The notes under the pieces are model-generated. The model searched no databases, was not told the origin of the DNA, and saw nothing but the letters and a program-made list of their open reading frames with translations. The position numbers were made by a program, and so were the translations under genes. This document shows positions 34,090 to 42,360 of a DNA stretch of 64,000 nt, piece after piece (within the stretch, counting starts at the first letter, position 1; every line of letters begins with the position of its first letter). The stretch spans positions 124,001-188,000 of the forward strand of contig CAVWQP010000005.1 in the NCBI GenBank assembly GCA_963757125.1, in the 5' to 3' direction. This stretch comes from CAVVSD01 sp963757125. GTDB lineage: Bacteria; Actinomycetota; Thermoleophilia; Solirubrobacterales; Solirubrobacteraceae.

Positions 34090-34658
34090 GCCTCGGCCAG
34101 CAGGACGGCGACGCCGAAGACGAACCCGACGGCGACGACGGCGCCGACGAGGCGCGGCGGCGGCCCGCCGTGGACGCCGGTCTCGTGCACGACGGCGTGG
34201 CCCTTGCCTCGCGCGATGAGCCAGCGGTTGACCGGGACGGCGGCGACGAAGGCGACCGAGAGCGCGAAGCTGAGCGAGCCCCAGAACAGCCACGTCCCGA
34301 GCCCGGCGTCGATCGCGCCCGGGACCGCGACCACGACCGCGTTGTCGACGAGCTCCATGACGGCGATCGAGAACGTGTCCGAGGCCAGCGCGATCGGGAT
34401 GACCGCGGCCAGCGCGAACCCGGCCCGCAGCAGCGGCAGGCTGGTGAGGCTGTAGCCGAAGAGGAACGCGAGGCCGGTCGCCAGGACGACGGTGCCCCAG
34501 TTCGAGAAGCCGAGCGCGGTGCCGATCGCCATGCCGAGGATCTCGCCGATCGCGCAGCCCGTGAGGCAGTGCAGCGTGGCGGAGATGGCAACGGACGTGA
34601 GCGCGCGCCCGGACGTCGGCATGTGGTGGGTGTGGGCGGCGTGCATGGCTTTGAGCAT
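34086..34658 (-). CDS. DUF4396 membrane protein, likely metal-linked
   Basis: A 190-residue protein with the DUF4396 signature SVAISATLHCLTGCAIGEILGMAIGTALGF, and four or five hydrophobic spans. The N-terminus before the first span is His-rich (MHAAHTHHMPTSG), and a Cys pair (CLTGC) is in the first span. The family is poorly understood; links with copper or silver handling are suggested by context. A copper-sensor-like operator overlaps the start region, so the true start may be Met5 (34646). The GNAT gene is coupled downstream. Confidence 0.75.
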   Translation of the reverse strand: MLKAMHAAHTHHMPTSGRALTSVAISATLHCLTGCAIGEILGMAIGTALGFSNWGTVVLATGLAFLFGYSLTSLPLLRAGFALAAVIPIALASDTFSIAVMELVDNAVVVAVPGAIDAGLGTWLFWGSLSFALSVAFVAAVPVNRWLIARGKGHAVVHETGVHGGPPPRLVGAVVAVGFVFGVAVLLAEA

Positions 34659-34673
34659 ACCCCCTATGGGTAT
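34657..34673. promoter_or_regulatory. Candidate CsoR/RcnR-type metal operator
   Basis: ATACCCCCTATGGGTAT has a 6-bp perfect inverted repeat (ATACCC/GGGTAT) around a 5-bp centre. This resembles the C-rich, G-rich pseudo-palindromes bound by copper-sensing CsoR or nickel/cobalt RcnR repressors. It overlaps the first codon of the DUF4396 gene and lies 21 bp upstream of the divergent dehydrogenase start. No CsoR/RcnR gene is in the window. Its position over the start would block transcription and translation, which supports a repressor role. Confidence 0.55.
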
Positions 34674-34693
34674 TGATGCGCGATGCTGCCCGC

Positions 34694-35596
34694 ATGACCT
34701 CCACCGTCGGCTTCATCGGCCTCGGCACCATGGGCTGGCCGATGGCGGCGAACATCGCGCGCGCCGGCCACCACGTCGTCGGCCTCGACACGGACGCGGC
34801 TCGCGCCCAGGCCTGGGCGAGCGAGCACGGCGGCACGGCCGCCGACGGGCCCGAGGCGTTCGCCGACGTCCCGGTCGTCGTGACGATGCTCCCCAACGGC
34901 AAGGTCGTGCGCAACGCGGTCCTCGACGGCGGCGTCGCGGACGCGCTCCCCGACGGCGCGGTCGTCGTCGACATGAGCTCCTCCGAGCCCTGGGAGACCC
35001 TGTCGCTCGCCCCCGAGCTGGCCGAGCGCGGCGTCACGCTGCTCGACGCGCCGGTGTCGGGAGCGCTGACGCGCGCGATCGACGCGACGCTCACGATCAT
35101 GCTCGGCGGCGAGGACGAGGCCGCGATCGCGCGCGCCACGCCGGTCATCGAGACGATGAGCGAGCGGATCTTCCGGACCGGACCGCTCGGCTCCGGCCAC
35201 GCGATGAAGGGGCTCAACAACTTCATCACCGGCACGGGGTTCGTCGCCACGTGCGAGGCGCTCGTCGTCGGTGCCAAGGTGGGCCTGGACCCGGCCGTGA
35301 TGCTCGACGTCATGAACGCGTCGAGCGGCGTGAACTTCACGTCGCAGCTCATCGGGCCGGCGGAGATCGTCACGCGGCGCTTCGCGTCGGGCTTCGCGCT
35401 CGCGCTGCTCGCCAAGGACGTCGGCATCGCCGACGACCTCGCCCGCCAGCTCGACGTCGAGGCGCCGACCGCGAGCATGGTCGTCGGACGCCTGCGGGCC
35501 GCGCTCGAGCAGCTCGAGCCGACCGCCGACACGACGATGGCGCTCACGGTGTGGGAGCGCGCCGCGGGCGTGACGGTCGCGACGGAACGGGAGTGA
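34694..35596 (+). CDS. 3-hydroxyisobutyrate-dehydrogenase family protein
   Basis: A 300-residue beta-hydroxyacid dehydrogenase: VGFIGLGTMGWPMAANIARAGH (Rossmann), LLDAPVSGALTRA (substrate loop) and GSGHAMKGLNNFITGTGF with the catalytic Lys. It oxidises a small 3-hydroxy acid with NAD(P); the substrate is not set by the sequence. ATG 34694 is used; an upstream ATG at 34673 overlaps the operator and is less likely. It is followed 2 bp later by the DyP peroxidase gene. Confidence 0.88.
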   Translation: MTSTVGFIGLGTMGWPMAANIARAGHHVVGLDTDAARAQAWASEHGGTAADGPEAFADVPVVVTMLPNGKVVRNAVLDGGVADALPDGAVVVDMSSSEPWETLSLAPELAERGVTLLDAPVSGALTRAIDATLTIMLGGEDEAAIARATPVIETMSERIFRTGPLGSGHAMKGLNNFITGTGFVATCEALVVGAKVGLDPAVMLDVMNASSGVNFTSQLIGPAEIVTRRFASGFALALLAKDVGIADDLARQLDVEAPTASMVVGRLRAALEQLEPTADTTMALTVWERAAGVTVATERE

Positions 35597-35598
35597 CG

Positions 35599-36633
35599 AT
35601 GAGCGACGGCGCATGGGAGCGGGTCCCGATCGATGCGCAGAGCGTCGACGCGCCGCTGTCGCGCTCGGCGATCTTCCTCGTCATGTCGGCGGGCAAGGGC
35701 GAGGAGGACCTCGCAGGGGTCCGCGACGCGCTCGGCGCGATCGGCGATCTCGTCAAGAACGTCGGCTTCCGTGACCTCAACGGGCGGCTCTCGTGCATCG
35801 TCGGCATCGGGCGCGCTCTGTGGGACCGCCTCTCCCCCGGGCACCGCCCGCTGGACCTGCACGCGTTCGCGCCCATCCACGGACCGGTGCACACGGCGCC
35901 GTCGACGCCCGGCGACCTGCTGTTCCACATCCGCGCCGAGCGCGAGGACATGACCTTCGAGTTCGAGCGCCAGCTCCTCGACGTCCTCGGCGACGCCGCA
36001 GCGGTCGTCGACGAGACGTCGGGCTTCCGCTACTTCGACGCCCGCGACCTGCTCGGGTTCGTCGACGGCACCGCCAACCCGACGGGCGCCGAGCTGCCAG
36101 ATGCGGCCCTCATCGGCGAGGACGCCGACCCGGACTTCGCGGGCGGCAGCTACGTCGTCGTCCAGAAGTACCTGCACGACATGACCGCCTGGGCGGCCCT
36201 GTCGACCGAGGAGCAGGAGGCGATCATGGGGCGCACGAAGCTCGACAACGTCGAGATCGACGACGACGACAAGCCGCGCAAGTCCCACAAGTCGCTTGCG
36301 ACGATCGAGGACGGCGAGGGCGGCGAGCTGGCGATCCTCCGCGACAACATGCCGTTCGGACGCCCCGGCGCGGGCGAGTTCGGCACGTACTTCATCGGCT
36401 ACTCCGGGCGCCTCTGGGTGATCGAGCGGATGCTCGAGCGGATGTTCGTCGGCGCGCCGCCCGGCTCCTACGACCGCCTGCTGGACTTCTCCACGGCGAT
36501 GACGGGCACGACGTTCTTCGTCCCCACGGCGGGCATGCTCGACGAGCTCACCCAGCCGCCGTCGGACGCGCCGCCCACCGAGGCGCCTGCGACCGGGTCG
36601 CTCGGCATCGGATCGCTGCGCGACGAGACCTGA
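35599..36633 (+). CDS. DyP-type haem peroxidase with encapsulin cargo tag
   Basis: The 344-residue protein is a dye-decolorising peroxidase. It has LLGFVDGTANP with the distal Asp (D156), a proximal His in PRKSHKSLAT (H230), and FIGYSGRLWVIERMLERMF. These enzymes use hydrogen peroxide to oxidise dyes, phenols and other donors. The last residues, ATGSLGIGSLRDET, match the encapsulin targeting peptide and are close to the tag of the ferritin cargo at 1871-2251. So it is probably packed in the same shell, though the genes are 33 kb apart. It begins 2 bp after the dehydrogenase stop. Confidence 0.93.
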   Translation: MSDGAWERVPIDAQSVDAPLSRSAIFLVMSAGKGEEDLAGVRDALGAIGDLVKNVGFRDLNGRLSCIVGIGRALWDRLSPGHRPLDLHAFAPIHGPVHTAPSTPGDLLFHIRAEREDMTFEFERQLLDVLGDAAAVVDETSGFRYFDARDLLGFVDGTANPTGAELPDAALIGEDADPDFAGGSYVVVQKYLHDMTAWAALSTEEQEAIMGRTKLDNVEIDDDDKPRKSHKSLATIEDGEGGELAILRDNMPFGRPGAGEFGTYFIGYSGRLWVIERMLERMFVGAPPGSYDRLLDFSTAMTGTTFFVPTAGMLDELTQPPSDAPPTEAPATGSLGIGSLRDET

Positions 36634-36653
36634 CAAGGCATACGCTGTCGCGC

Positions 36654-38033
36654 GTGTCGACCGCCGACATCAAGGACTCGATCCTCGACGCCATCGGCGA
36701 CACGCCGCTCGTCCGGCTCAGCCGCCTCGGGGCTGAGCTCACCCCGCAGCTCGTCGCGAAGGTCGAGTCGCTGAACCCGGGCGGCTCGATCAAGGACCGC
36801 GTCGCCGTCGCCCTCATCGAGGCCGCCGAGCGCGACGGGCACCTGCGACCGGGCGGGACGATCGTCGAGCCGACGTCGGGCAACACCGGCACGGGCCTCG
36901 CGATCGCCGCCCGGCTGAAGGGCTACCAGGCGATCGCGGTCATGCCGGACAAGGTGTCGCGCGAGAAGATCGACCTCCTCCGCGCCTACGGGGCCAAGGT
37001 CGTCCTGTGCCCGACGCAGGTCGAGCCGGAGTCGCCGGAGTCCTACTACTCGGTCTCCGACCGGCTGGCGACGGAGATCCCAGGCGCGTTCAAGCCCGAC
37101 CAGTACCGCAACCCCGCCAACCCGGCGGCCCACTACGGCTCCACCGGGCCCGAGCTGTGGGAGCAGAGCGGCGGGCGGATCACGCACCTCGTCGTCGGCG
37201 TCGGGACCGGCGGCACGATCACCGGCACCGCGCGCTACCTGAAGGAGCGCAATCCCGACCTCGTGGTCATCGGCGCGGACCCGGCCGGCTCGATCTACAC
37301 CGCGCCGACCTCCGACGACGTGAAGGGCTACATGGTCGAGGGCGTCGGCGAGGACTTCTGGCCGACGACGTTCGACCCGTCGGTCGTGGACCGCTGGATC
37401 CGCGTGACCGACCGCGACTCCTTCCTGACCACGCGCCGCCTCGCGACGACCGAGGGCATCCTGACCGGCGGCTCCTGCGGCCTCGCGGTGCACGCGGCGC
37501 TCGAGATCGCCGCCGAGATCGACGATCCGGAGGCGATGATCGCGGTGATCCTGCCCGACGGCGGGCGCTCCTACCTCAGCAAGATCTACTCCGACGCGTG
37601 GATGACCGAGTACGGCTTCCTCGAGCGCACCGGCGAGGTGTCCGTCGGCGACGTCCTGCTGCGCAAGCACGACGACACGATCCCGGCGCTCGTCACCGTC
37701 CGCAGCGACCAGACCGTCCGCGAGGCCGTCTCCCTCCTGCACGAGCACCGGGTCTCGCAGCTCCCGGTCGTCTCCGCCCGCGACGAGCACGCGGTCGTCG
37801 GGTCGATCGGCGAGCGCGGCGTCCTCAAGCACGCCGTCACCGACCCGGACGTGCTGGGCGCGCCGATCGTCGACGTGATGGAGCCGCCGTTCCCCGTCGT
37901 CTCGGTCGAGGCGCCCGTGCGCGACGCCGTCGAGCTGCTGTCCGGCGACCGCCAGGCGCTGCTCGTCACCCGCGACGGCCAGGCGGCGGGCATCCTCACG
38001 CGCGCCGATCTCCTGGAGTCCCTCGCGGCGTGA
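36654..38033 (+). CDS. Cystathionine beta-synthase with C-terminal CBS domains
   Basis: The 459-residue protein joins a PLP fold-type II catalytic domain (about 1-320) to a pair of CBS domains (about 335-459). PLP Lys: SLNPGGSIKDRVAVAL. Phosphate loops: PTSGNTGTGLAIA and GVGTGGTITGTARYL. CBS parts: IPALVTVRSDQTVREAV, and MEPPFPVVSVEAPVRDAV. It condenses serine and homocysteine to cystathionine, and the CBS pair may bind an adenosyl ligand. GTG start. The stop overlaps the next start (GTGA), making a reverse-transsulfuration pair. Confidence 0.93.
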   Translation: MSTADIKDSILDAIGDTPLVRLSRLGAELTPQLVAKVESLNPGGSIKDRVAVALIEAAERDGHLRPGGTIVEPTSGNTGTGLAIAARLKGYQAIAVMPDKVSREKIDLLRAYGAKVVLCPTQVEPESPESYYSVSDRLATEIPGAFKPDQYRNPANPAAHYGSTGPELWEQSGGRITHLVVGVGTGGTITGTARYLKERNPDLVVIGADPAGSIYTAPTSDDVKGYMVEGVGEDFWPTTFDPSVVDRWIRVTDRDSFLTTRRLATTEGILTGGSCGLAVHAALEIAAEIDDPEAMIAVILPDGGRSYLSKIYSDAWMTEYGFLERTGEVSVGDVLLRKHDDTIPALVTVRSDQTVREAVSLLHEHRVSQLPVVSARDEHAVVGSIGERGVLKHAVTDPDVLGAPIVDVMEPPFPVVSVEAPVRDAVELLSGDRQALLVTRDGQAAGILTRADLLESLAA

Positions 38034-39121
38034 TCGAGCCCGACCGCGACGCCCTCGCCACCCAGGTGGTGCACGCCGGCCTGGACCCCGACCCGACCTA
38101 CGGCTCGGTCATCCCTGCGATCCACCAGACCTCGACGTTCCGCCAGCCGCGGGTCGGCGAGTACGTCGAGGACTACGACTACGCGCGCAGCGCGAACCCG
38201 ACGCGCGCGGCGCTCGAGCGCGCGCTGGGAACGCTGGAGGGCGGCCACGGGACGTCGTTCTCCAGCGGGATGGCCGCGACCCACGCCCTGCTGACCGCGA
38301 TCTGCTCGGCGGGCGACCACGTGATCATCCCCGGCGACCTGTACGGCGGCACGTTCCGGCTCGTGGACAAGGTGCTGGCCAGGTGGGGCCTGGAGTACAC
38401 GATGGTCGACCAGACCGACCTCGACGCGCTGGCCGCCGCGGTCCGCGAGGACACCCGGCTCATCTGGGTGGAGACGCCGACGAACCCGCTGCTGAACGTC
38501 GTCGACATCGCGGGCGTGGTCGCCCGGTCGGGCGGGGCGTTCGTCGCCGTCGACAACACGTTCGCCACGCCGATCAACCAGCGCCCGCTGGAGCTCGGCG
38601 CGGACGCCGTCGTGCACTCGGCGACGAAGTACCTCGCCGGCCACTCCGACACCGTCGGCGGCGCGGTGATCACGGCGGCCGAGGACCACCACGAGGCCGT
38701 GCGCTTCGTCCAGAACTCCATCGGGGCGGTCCCTGGCCCGTTCGACGCCTTCCTGACCCACCGCGGCCTGCGCACGCTCGCGCTGCGGATGCGCGCGCAC
38801 GCCGAGAACGCCGCGGCGGTCGTCGCCCACCTGCACGAGGCCGAGGGCGTCTCGGCCGTGCGGTGGCCCGGCTTCAGCGGCATGGTCAGCTTCCGCCACG
38901 GCGACGCGACCGGCATCGCAGAGCGCACGCGGCTGTTCACGCTGGCCGAGTCGCTGGGCGGCGTGGAGTCGCTCATCGAGGTGCCGCAGGCGATGACGCA
39001 CCAGTCCGTCGAGGGCTCCGACGCGGCGGTCCCGCCCGATCTGGTGCGCCTGTCCGTCGGCATCGAGGATGCCGGCGACCTCGTCGCCGACCTGCGCCAG
39101 GCGCTGGCTCGGCCTCAGTAG
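38030..39121 (+). CDS. Cystathionine gamma-synthase/lyase family PLP enzyme
   Basis: A 363-residue Cys/Met-metabolism PLP enzyme: LATQVVHAG, YSR-like YARSANPTRAALERALGTLEGG, VDNTFATPINQRPLELGADAVVHSATKYLAGHSD (PLP Lys), and RLSVGIEDAGDL. It could act as gamma-synthase or gamma-lyase; side-by-side location with CBS favours cystathionine gamma-lyase, for cysteine synthesis. Starts with GTG overlapping the CBS stop. The 3' end overlaps the convergent carboxypeptidase by 7 bp. Confidence 0.9.
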   Translation: MIEPDRDALATQVVHAGLDPDPTYGSVIPAIHQTSTFRQPRVGEYVEDYDYARSANPTRAALERALGTLEGGHGTSFSSGMAATHALLTAICSAGDHVIIPGDLYGGTFRLVDKVLARWGLEYTMVDQTDLDALAAAVREDTRLIWVETPTNPLLNVVDIAGVVARSGGAFVAVDNTFATPINQRPLELGADAVVHSATKYLAGHSDTVGGAVITAAEDHHEAVRFVQNSIGAVPGPFDAFLTHRGLRTLALRMRAHAENAAAVVAHLHEAEGVSAVRWPGFSGMVSFRHGDATGIAERTRLFTLAESLGGVESLIEVPQAMTHQSVEGSDAAVPPDLVRLSVGIEDAGDLVADLRQALARPQ

Positions 39122-40668
39122 GCCTGCTGGATGGTCGCGGCGACCTTGCCGACGTCGTCGTTGGCCTCGAGCACGCCCGCGAGCTCGCCGAACACGGAGT
39201 TGGTGACGACGATCGCGAACGCGAACCGCCGGCCCCCCTTCGTGTCCATGTAGCCGCCGAGCGCCTTCGTGGGCAGGAGGAACCTGTCGTTGAAGAAGTC
39301 CGGCGCGCCGAGCGACCCGGTCTTCGCGAAGACCTTGCCGGTCGCGGGACCGCCCGCCTGCACCTGCGCGAGCGAGCCGTCCACGCCGAGGATCGGCAGC
39401 GCCGCCTGCCACGCGGCAACGTCGGGGCGCGCGTTCATGATCGTCTGGAGCTGCACCTCGTTGTCCATCGTGATGAGGTTGCCGCTCAGGCCGGAGCCAT
39501 CGACGAGCACGGCGCCCGTGGTGTCCAGGCCGGCCTTCCGCCAGACCGCGGCCGCCTTCGGCATCCCGGCGTCGCAGTCGGTGCTGCCCGCGGCCACTGC
39601 CACCCGGCAGATCATCGTCTGGGCGCCGCGGTTGTAGCTGACCTTCAGCACGTACTTGGCCTCTTCCTTCAGCGGGAGCGACCGCAGGCGGGCCACGGCC
39701 CGCAGCCCGGTCACCGTCGACGTGCGCGGCAGCCCATCCGCCGGGTTGCTCGCCGTCGGGTTGGCCGTGACCGTCACGCCGGCCCGCTGCAGCGCCTCGA
39801 TGAACGCCGTCCGGGCGTAGCGGGCGGGATCGGCGAACGCGTAGGTGTTGAGAGCCGGGTCGGAGTCGGCGGCGATCGTGCCCGACAGGACGACCTTGCC
39901 GTAGGACGGCGAGGAGACCTTGATCTGCGACGGCTTGCCGGCGGCGACCGTCTTCACCTCGCTGGTGACCTTCCACGGTGCGACCTTCGGCCGCATCGTC
40001 GTGGACGCGGTCTGGCCCGGCCTCCCGGGCTTCGTGGTGAAGTCGATGAGGTTCTGGTTGACGACGATCGGGGTGATGGGCTCGCCGGCGAGCTGGAACG
40101 TCTTCCACAGCCGGTCGTCGACGATCACGTTCCCCGACACCCGCCGGATCCCGGACCGTCGCACCTGCTCGGCCAGCTTGTTCAGGCCGGTCAGCGGGTT
40201 CTCGGGCGTGAGCGTCGCGCCGGGGAGCAGGTTGGCGTCGTTGTGGTCGAGGTTCGCGAAGTCGACGGTGCCGTCGGGCTTCGTCCGGCCGTCCATCGTC
40301 ATGTCGCCCTGGCCGACGAGGATGAGGTTCCCGTCCAGCGTGCTGCCGGACATCGTCCCGGTGCGCTTCACCGGCGTCACCACGCGGCTGTCCGGGCCGA
40401 AGAGCTGCCACCCCGCACCGATGCTGTACGTCTTGACGACCGAGCCGGGCTCCGCCAGCTCGTTCGACTTCAGCGAGACGACCGAGGCGCCGGTGGCGAG
40501 GTCGCGGACCGAGACGAACCACTGGGCCGACGCGTAGGCGGGCTGGTTCATGACGGTCAGCGCATCGGCCGGCAGGCCGGGCACCGGCGTGACCGGCCCC
40601 GCCTGAGCGGTCGAGGCGGCGACGCACGCCAGCGTGATCACGGCAGCGGCAACCGGAAGTCGTCTCAT
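39115..40668 (-). CDS. dacB: D-alanyl-D-alanine carboxypeptidase/endopeptidase, S13 (PBP4) family
   Basis: The 517-residue protein has a signal peptide (AAAVITLACVAASTAQA) and the S13 motifs: EPGSVVKTYS with nucleophile S76 and K79, a VSYNRGAQ (SxN-like) motif, and VFAKTGSLG (KTG). The inserted domains between SxxK and SxN are of S13 size. It removes terminal D-Ala or cuts cross-links in the cell wall, outside the membrane. It is divergent from the beta-lactamase-like gene with 116 bp between. Confidence 0.92.
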   Translation of the reverse strand: MRRLPVAAAVITLACVAASTAQAGPVTPVPGLPADALTVMNQPAYASAQWFVSVRDLATGASVVSLKSNELAEPGSVVKTYSIGAGWQLFGPDSRVVTPVKRTGTMSGSTLDGNLILVGQGDMTMDGRTKPDGTVDFANLDHNDANLLPGATLTPENPLTGLNKLAEQVRRSGIRRVSGNVIVDDRLWKTFQLAGEPITPIVVNQNLIDFTTKPGRPGQTASTTMRPKVAPWKVTSEVKTVAAGKPSQIKVSSPSYGKVVLSGTIAADSDPALNTYAFADPARYARTAFIEALQRAGVTVTANPTASNPADGLPRTSTVTGLRAVARLRSLPLKEEAKYVLKVSYNRGAQTMICRVAVAAGSTDCDAGMPKAAAVWRKAGLDTTGAVLVDGSGLSGNLITMDNEVQLQTIMNARPDVAAWQAALPILGVDGSLAQVQAGGPATGKVFAKTGSLGAPDFFNDRFLLPTKALGGYMDTKGGRRFAFAIVVTNSVFGELAGVLEANDDVGKVAATIQQAY

Positions 40669-40784
40669 GGTGCGCCAGCGTCCCAGGACAGCCCACGCGC
40701 CAACAAGGGACCCAGGTCCCCTGCACGCGCGGCGCCGATGCGCGAGGCTCGGCGCCTACGGTCCAGCCCGTCCTAGGAGCGCGT

Positions 40785-41921
40785 ATGTCGCGTCGTGTCC
40801 GCCTCTCCCTCCCGTTCGTCTCCGTGCTCATGGCGCTCCTGCTCGCGCCGGCCATCGGTCGAGCCGCCACGACCGACGCCGAGGTGCAGCGCGGGCTGCG
40901 AGGGCTCGTGGCCGCCGACGGCGGACCTCCGGGCGCGATCGCGACGCTGTACCGCGACGGGAAGCTCACGACGCTGAGCGCGGGCCGGTCCGACATCGAG
41001 CGCCGCGGCGCGCCGACGGCCACGCAGCACATGCGGATCGCGAGCATCGCGAAGGCGTTCAGCGGCGCGGTCGCGCTGCACCTCGTCCAGGAGGGCCGGC
41101 TCGGCCTCGACGACACGATCGGCCAGCGGCGCCCCGACCTGCCCAAGGCATGGGCGGCGGTGACCGTCCGGCAGATGCTCAACCACACGAGCGGCCTCCC
41201 GGACTACACGCAGTCCGACGCCTTCGTGAAGCAGGCGACCGATGACCCGCAGGGCTACGTCGCGCCCACCGAGATCATCGACTGGGTGCGCAAGTCCCCG
41301 CTCGAGTTCACGCCGGGCTCGAAGTACGAGTACTCCAACACCGACAACATCGTCGTCGGCCTCATCGCCGAGACGGTGAGCGGCACGCCGTACCCGACCC
41401 TGCTCGAGAACATCGTCTTCGGGCCCGCGAACCTCACGCAGACGAGCTTCCCCACGCGTCGCATCTCGCTGCCCGCGCCTTACATCCACGGGTACGTGGT
41501 CAATCCCCACACCGACCCGAACGACGTGACGCGGTTCCTGAGCCCGAGCGGGGCATGGGCGTCCGGCGCGATCGTCTCGACCCCCACCGACCTCTCCGCG
41601 TTCATCCGCGCCGACCTCGGCCTGAAGTTCTTCGGCGCCGCGCAGCAGGCGGAGCAGATGAAGTTCGTCCCCGGGTCCTCGAGCCCAGCCGGTCCGGGCA
41701 CGAACGCCGCCGGCCTCGCGCTCTTCCGCTACACGACGAGCTGCGGCGTCGTCTACGGCCACACCGGGAACTTCCCCGGCTACGTGCAGTGGGCCGCCGC
41801 CACCGCCGACGGCACCCGCTCGGTCACCACGAGCCTGAACATCCCCGCGCCGAAGGGCGCGCTGCTCCGCCAGCTCCGCGCCGTGCAGGCCAAGGCGGTC
41901 TGCGCGCTGCTCGGCAAGTAG
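40785..41921 (+). CDS. Secreted serine hydrolase of the beta-lactamase/class C family
   Basis: The 378-residue protein has a signal peptide (VSVLMALLLAPAIGRAATT), the SxxK motif RIASIAKAFSG (S87/K90), the YxN of YEYSNTDNIVVGL, and a C-terminal HTG in YGHTGNFPGYV. It is a D-aminopeptidase/esterase-type member rather than a proven beta-lactamase. It acts outside the cell, perhaps on peptidoglycan peptides or on D-amino-acid esters. It starts next to the divergent PBP4 gene, a plausible envelope pair. Confidence 0.9.
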   Translation: MSRRVRLSLPFVSVLMALLLAPAIGRAATTDAEVQRGLRGLVAADGGPPGAIATLYRDGKLTTLSAGRSDIERRGAPTATQHMRIASIAKAFSGAVALHLVQEGRLGLDDTIGQRRPDLPKAWAAVTVRQMLNHTSGLPDYTQSDAFVKQATDDPQGYVAPTEIIDWVRKSPLEFTPGSKYEYSNTDNIVVGLIAETVSGTPYPTLLENIVFGPANLTQTSFPTRRISLPAPYIHGYVVNPHTDPNDVTRFLSPSGAWASGAIVSTPTDLSAFIRADLGLKFFGAAQQAEQMKFVPGSSSPAGPGTNAAGLALFRYTTSCGVVYGHTGNFPGYVQWAAATADGTRSVTTSLNIPAPKGALLRQLRAVQAKAVCALLGK

Positions 41922-41979
41922 GCGGGTGACCCCGGAAGTTGGCGCGTCGCAGCGTGGCCAGTGCGCGTATCATTCCGCA

Positions 41980-42111
41980 CAAGCCGCGCATGGGCGGTAG
42001 GACACCGAGCACGGGGACGCTTAGCTCGGTGAAGCCACCGGTGAGGACGACGGTCCTCTGACCACCCGGAGGCTCGAGAGGGGAGGAGAGACCCGCACAG
42101 CGGGTCTCTCC
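41980..42111 (+). ncRNA. Candidate structured small RNA
   Basis: Downstream of a TATCAT -10-like box (41968-41973), the sequence forms successive hairpins. These are a short CCGC/GCGG stem, then CACCGAGC (42003-42010) with GCTCGGTG (42024-42031). A third is GCCACCGG (42034-42041) with CCGGAGGC (42066-42073), enclosing a GAGGAC-GACG-GTCCTC hairpin. Last is a 12-bp perfect stem ending at 42111. Four hairpins in about 130 bp, ending like a terminator, fits a stand-alone RNA or a leader. It does not match a class that I can name. No -35 box at the right distance is seen. Confidence 0.4.
42085..42111 (+). terminator. Perfect 12-bp hairpin, terminator-like
   Basis: GGAGAGACCCGC, a three-base ACA loop, and GCGGGTCTCTCC form an exact stem, followed by CGTTATGCG with little T-richness. 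It could end the serine-hydrolase transcript or the candidate RNA. A symmetric hairpin can also act on the opposite strand. Confidence 0.55.
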
Positions 42112-42316
42112 GTTATGCGCTCCCCACCCCTGGGGATAGACGCGAGCGATCCGCCACACCCACGCGCCGCGAAGGCGCAGCCGACCGCCAGGCTCGGCGC
42201 ACCGCACCAAAAGACCAGCAAACACGCCGCGCAGTACCTCGAACCTCACGCGGGCCTGCGGCTCTGGAACACCCTCTGAGGGGTCGGGATCTCCCGGCCC
42301 GGCTGACCGTGCCGCC

Positions 42317-42345
42317 TTTACCGGCGGTTCGGGTGGACGTACCAT
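42317..42345 (+). promoter_or_regulatory. Promoter-like pair before the Kelch kinase gene
   Basis: TTTACC (42317-42322) is separated by exactly 17 bp from TACCAT (42340-42345), a weak sigma70/SigA-like match. It lies 15 bp before the ATG at 42361, so the transcript would have a very short leader if that ATG is used. The later ATG at 42385 would give a more usual leader. Confidence 0.4.
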
Positions 42346-42360
42346 GACGCATGGCCTGGG

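Larger units (their letters stand above)
41922..42360. other. 439-bp intergenic region with several hairpins and no protein gene
   Basis: No convincing reading frame with a ribosome site is seen between the serine hydrolase and the Kelch kinase. The left part (about 41980-42111) is strongly structured and described separately as a candidate small RNA. The middle (42112-42300) has short C-rich and G-rich arms but no clear pattern. The right end has a promoter-like pair for the kinase gene. Confidence 0.6.

Noticed and set aside
33565..36636. Very long reading frame on the minus strand covering the DyP and dehydrogenase genes
   Set aside because: Only the left 174 codons have a protein-like composition (GNAT). 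The rest lies opposite strongly conserved genes and is rich in Arg/Ala/Gly from high GC.
39115..41921. PBP4 and class C hydrolase genes as a beta-lactam resistance locus
   Set aside because: The motifs fit cell-wall peptidases/esterases equally well, and nothing suggests an antibiotic-linked regulator or mobile context.
42003..42073. Possible c-di-GMP (GEMM) or c-di-AMP (ydaO) riboswitch
   Set aside because: Some fragments (GGGGACGC, AAGCCACCGG) recall the consensus of these classes, but the order of helices and the conserved loops do not match.
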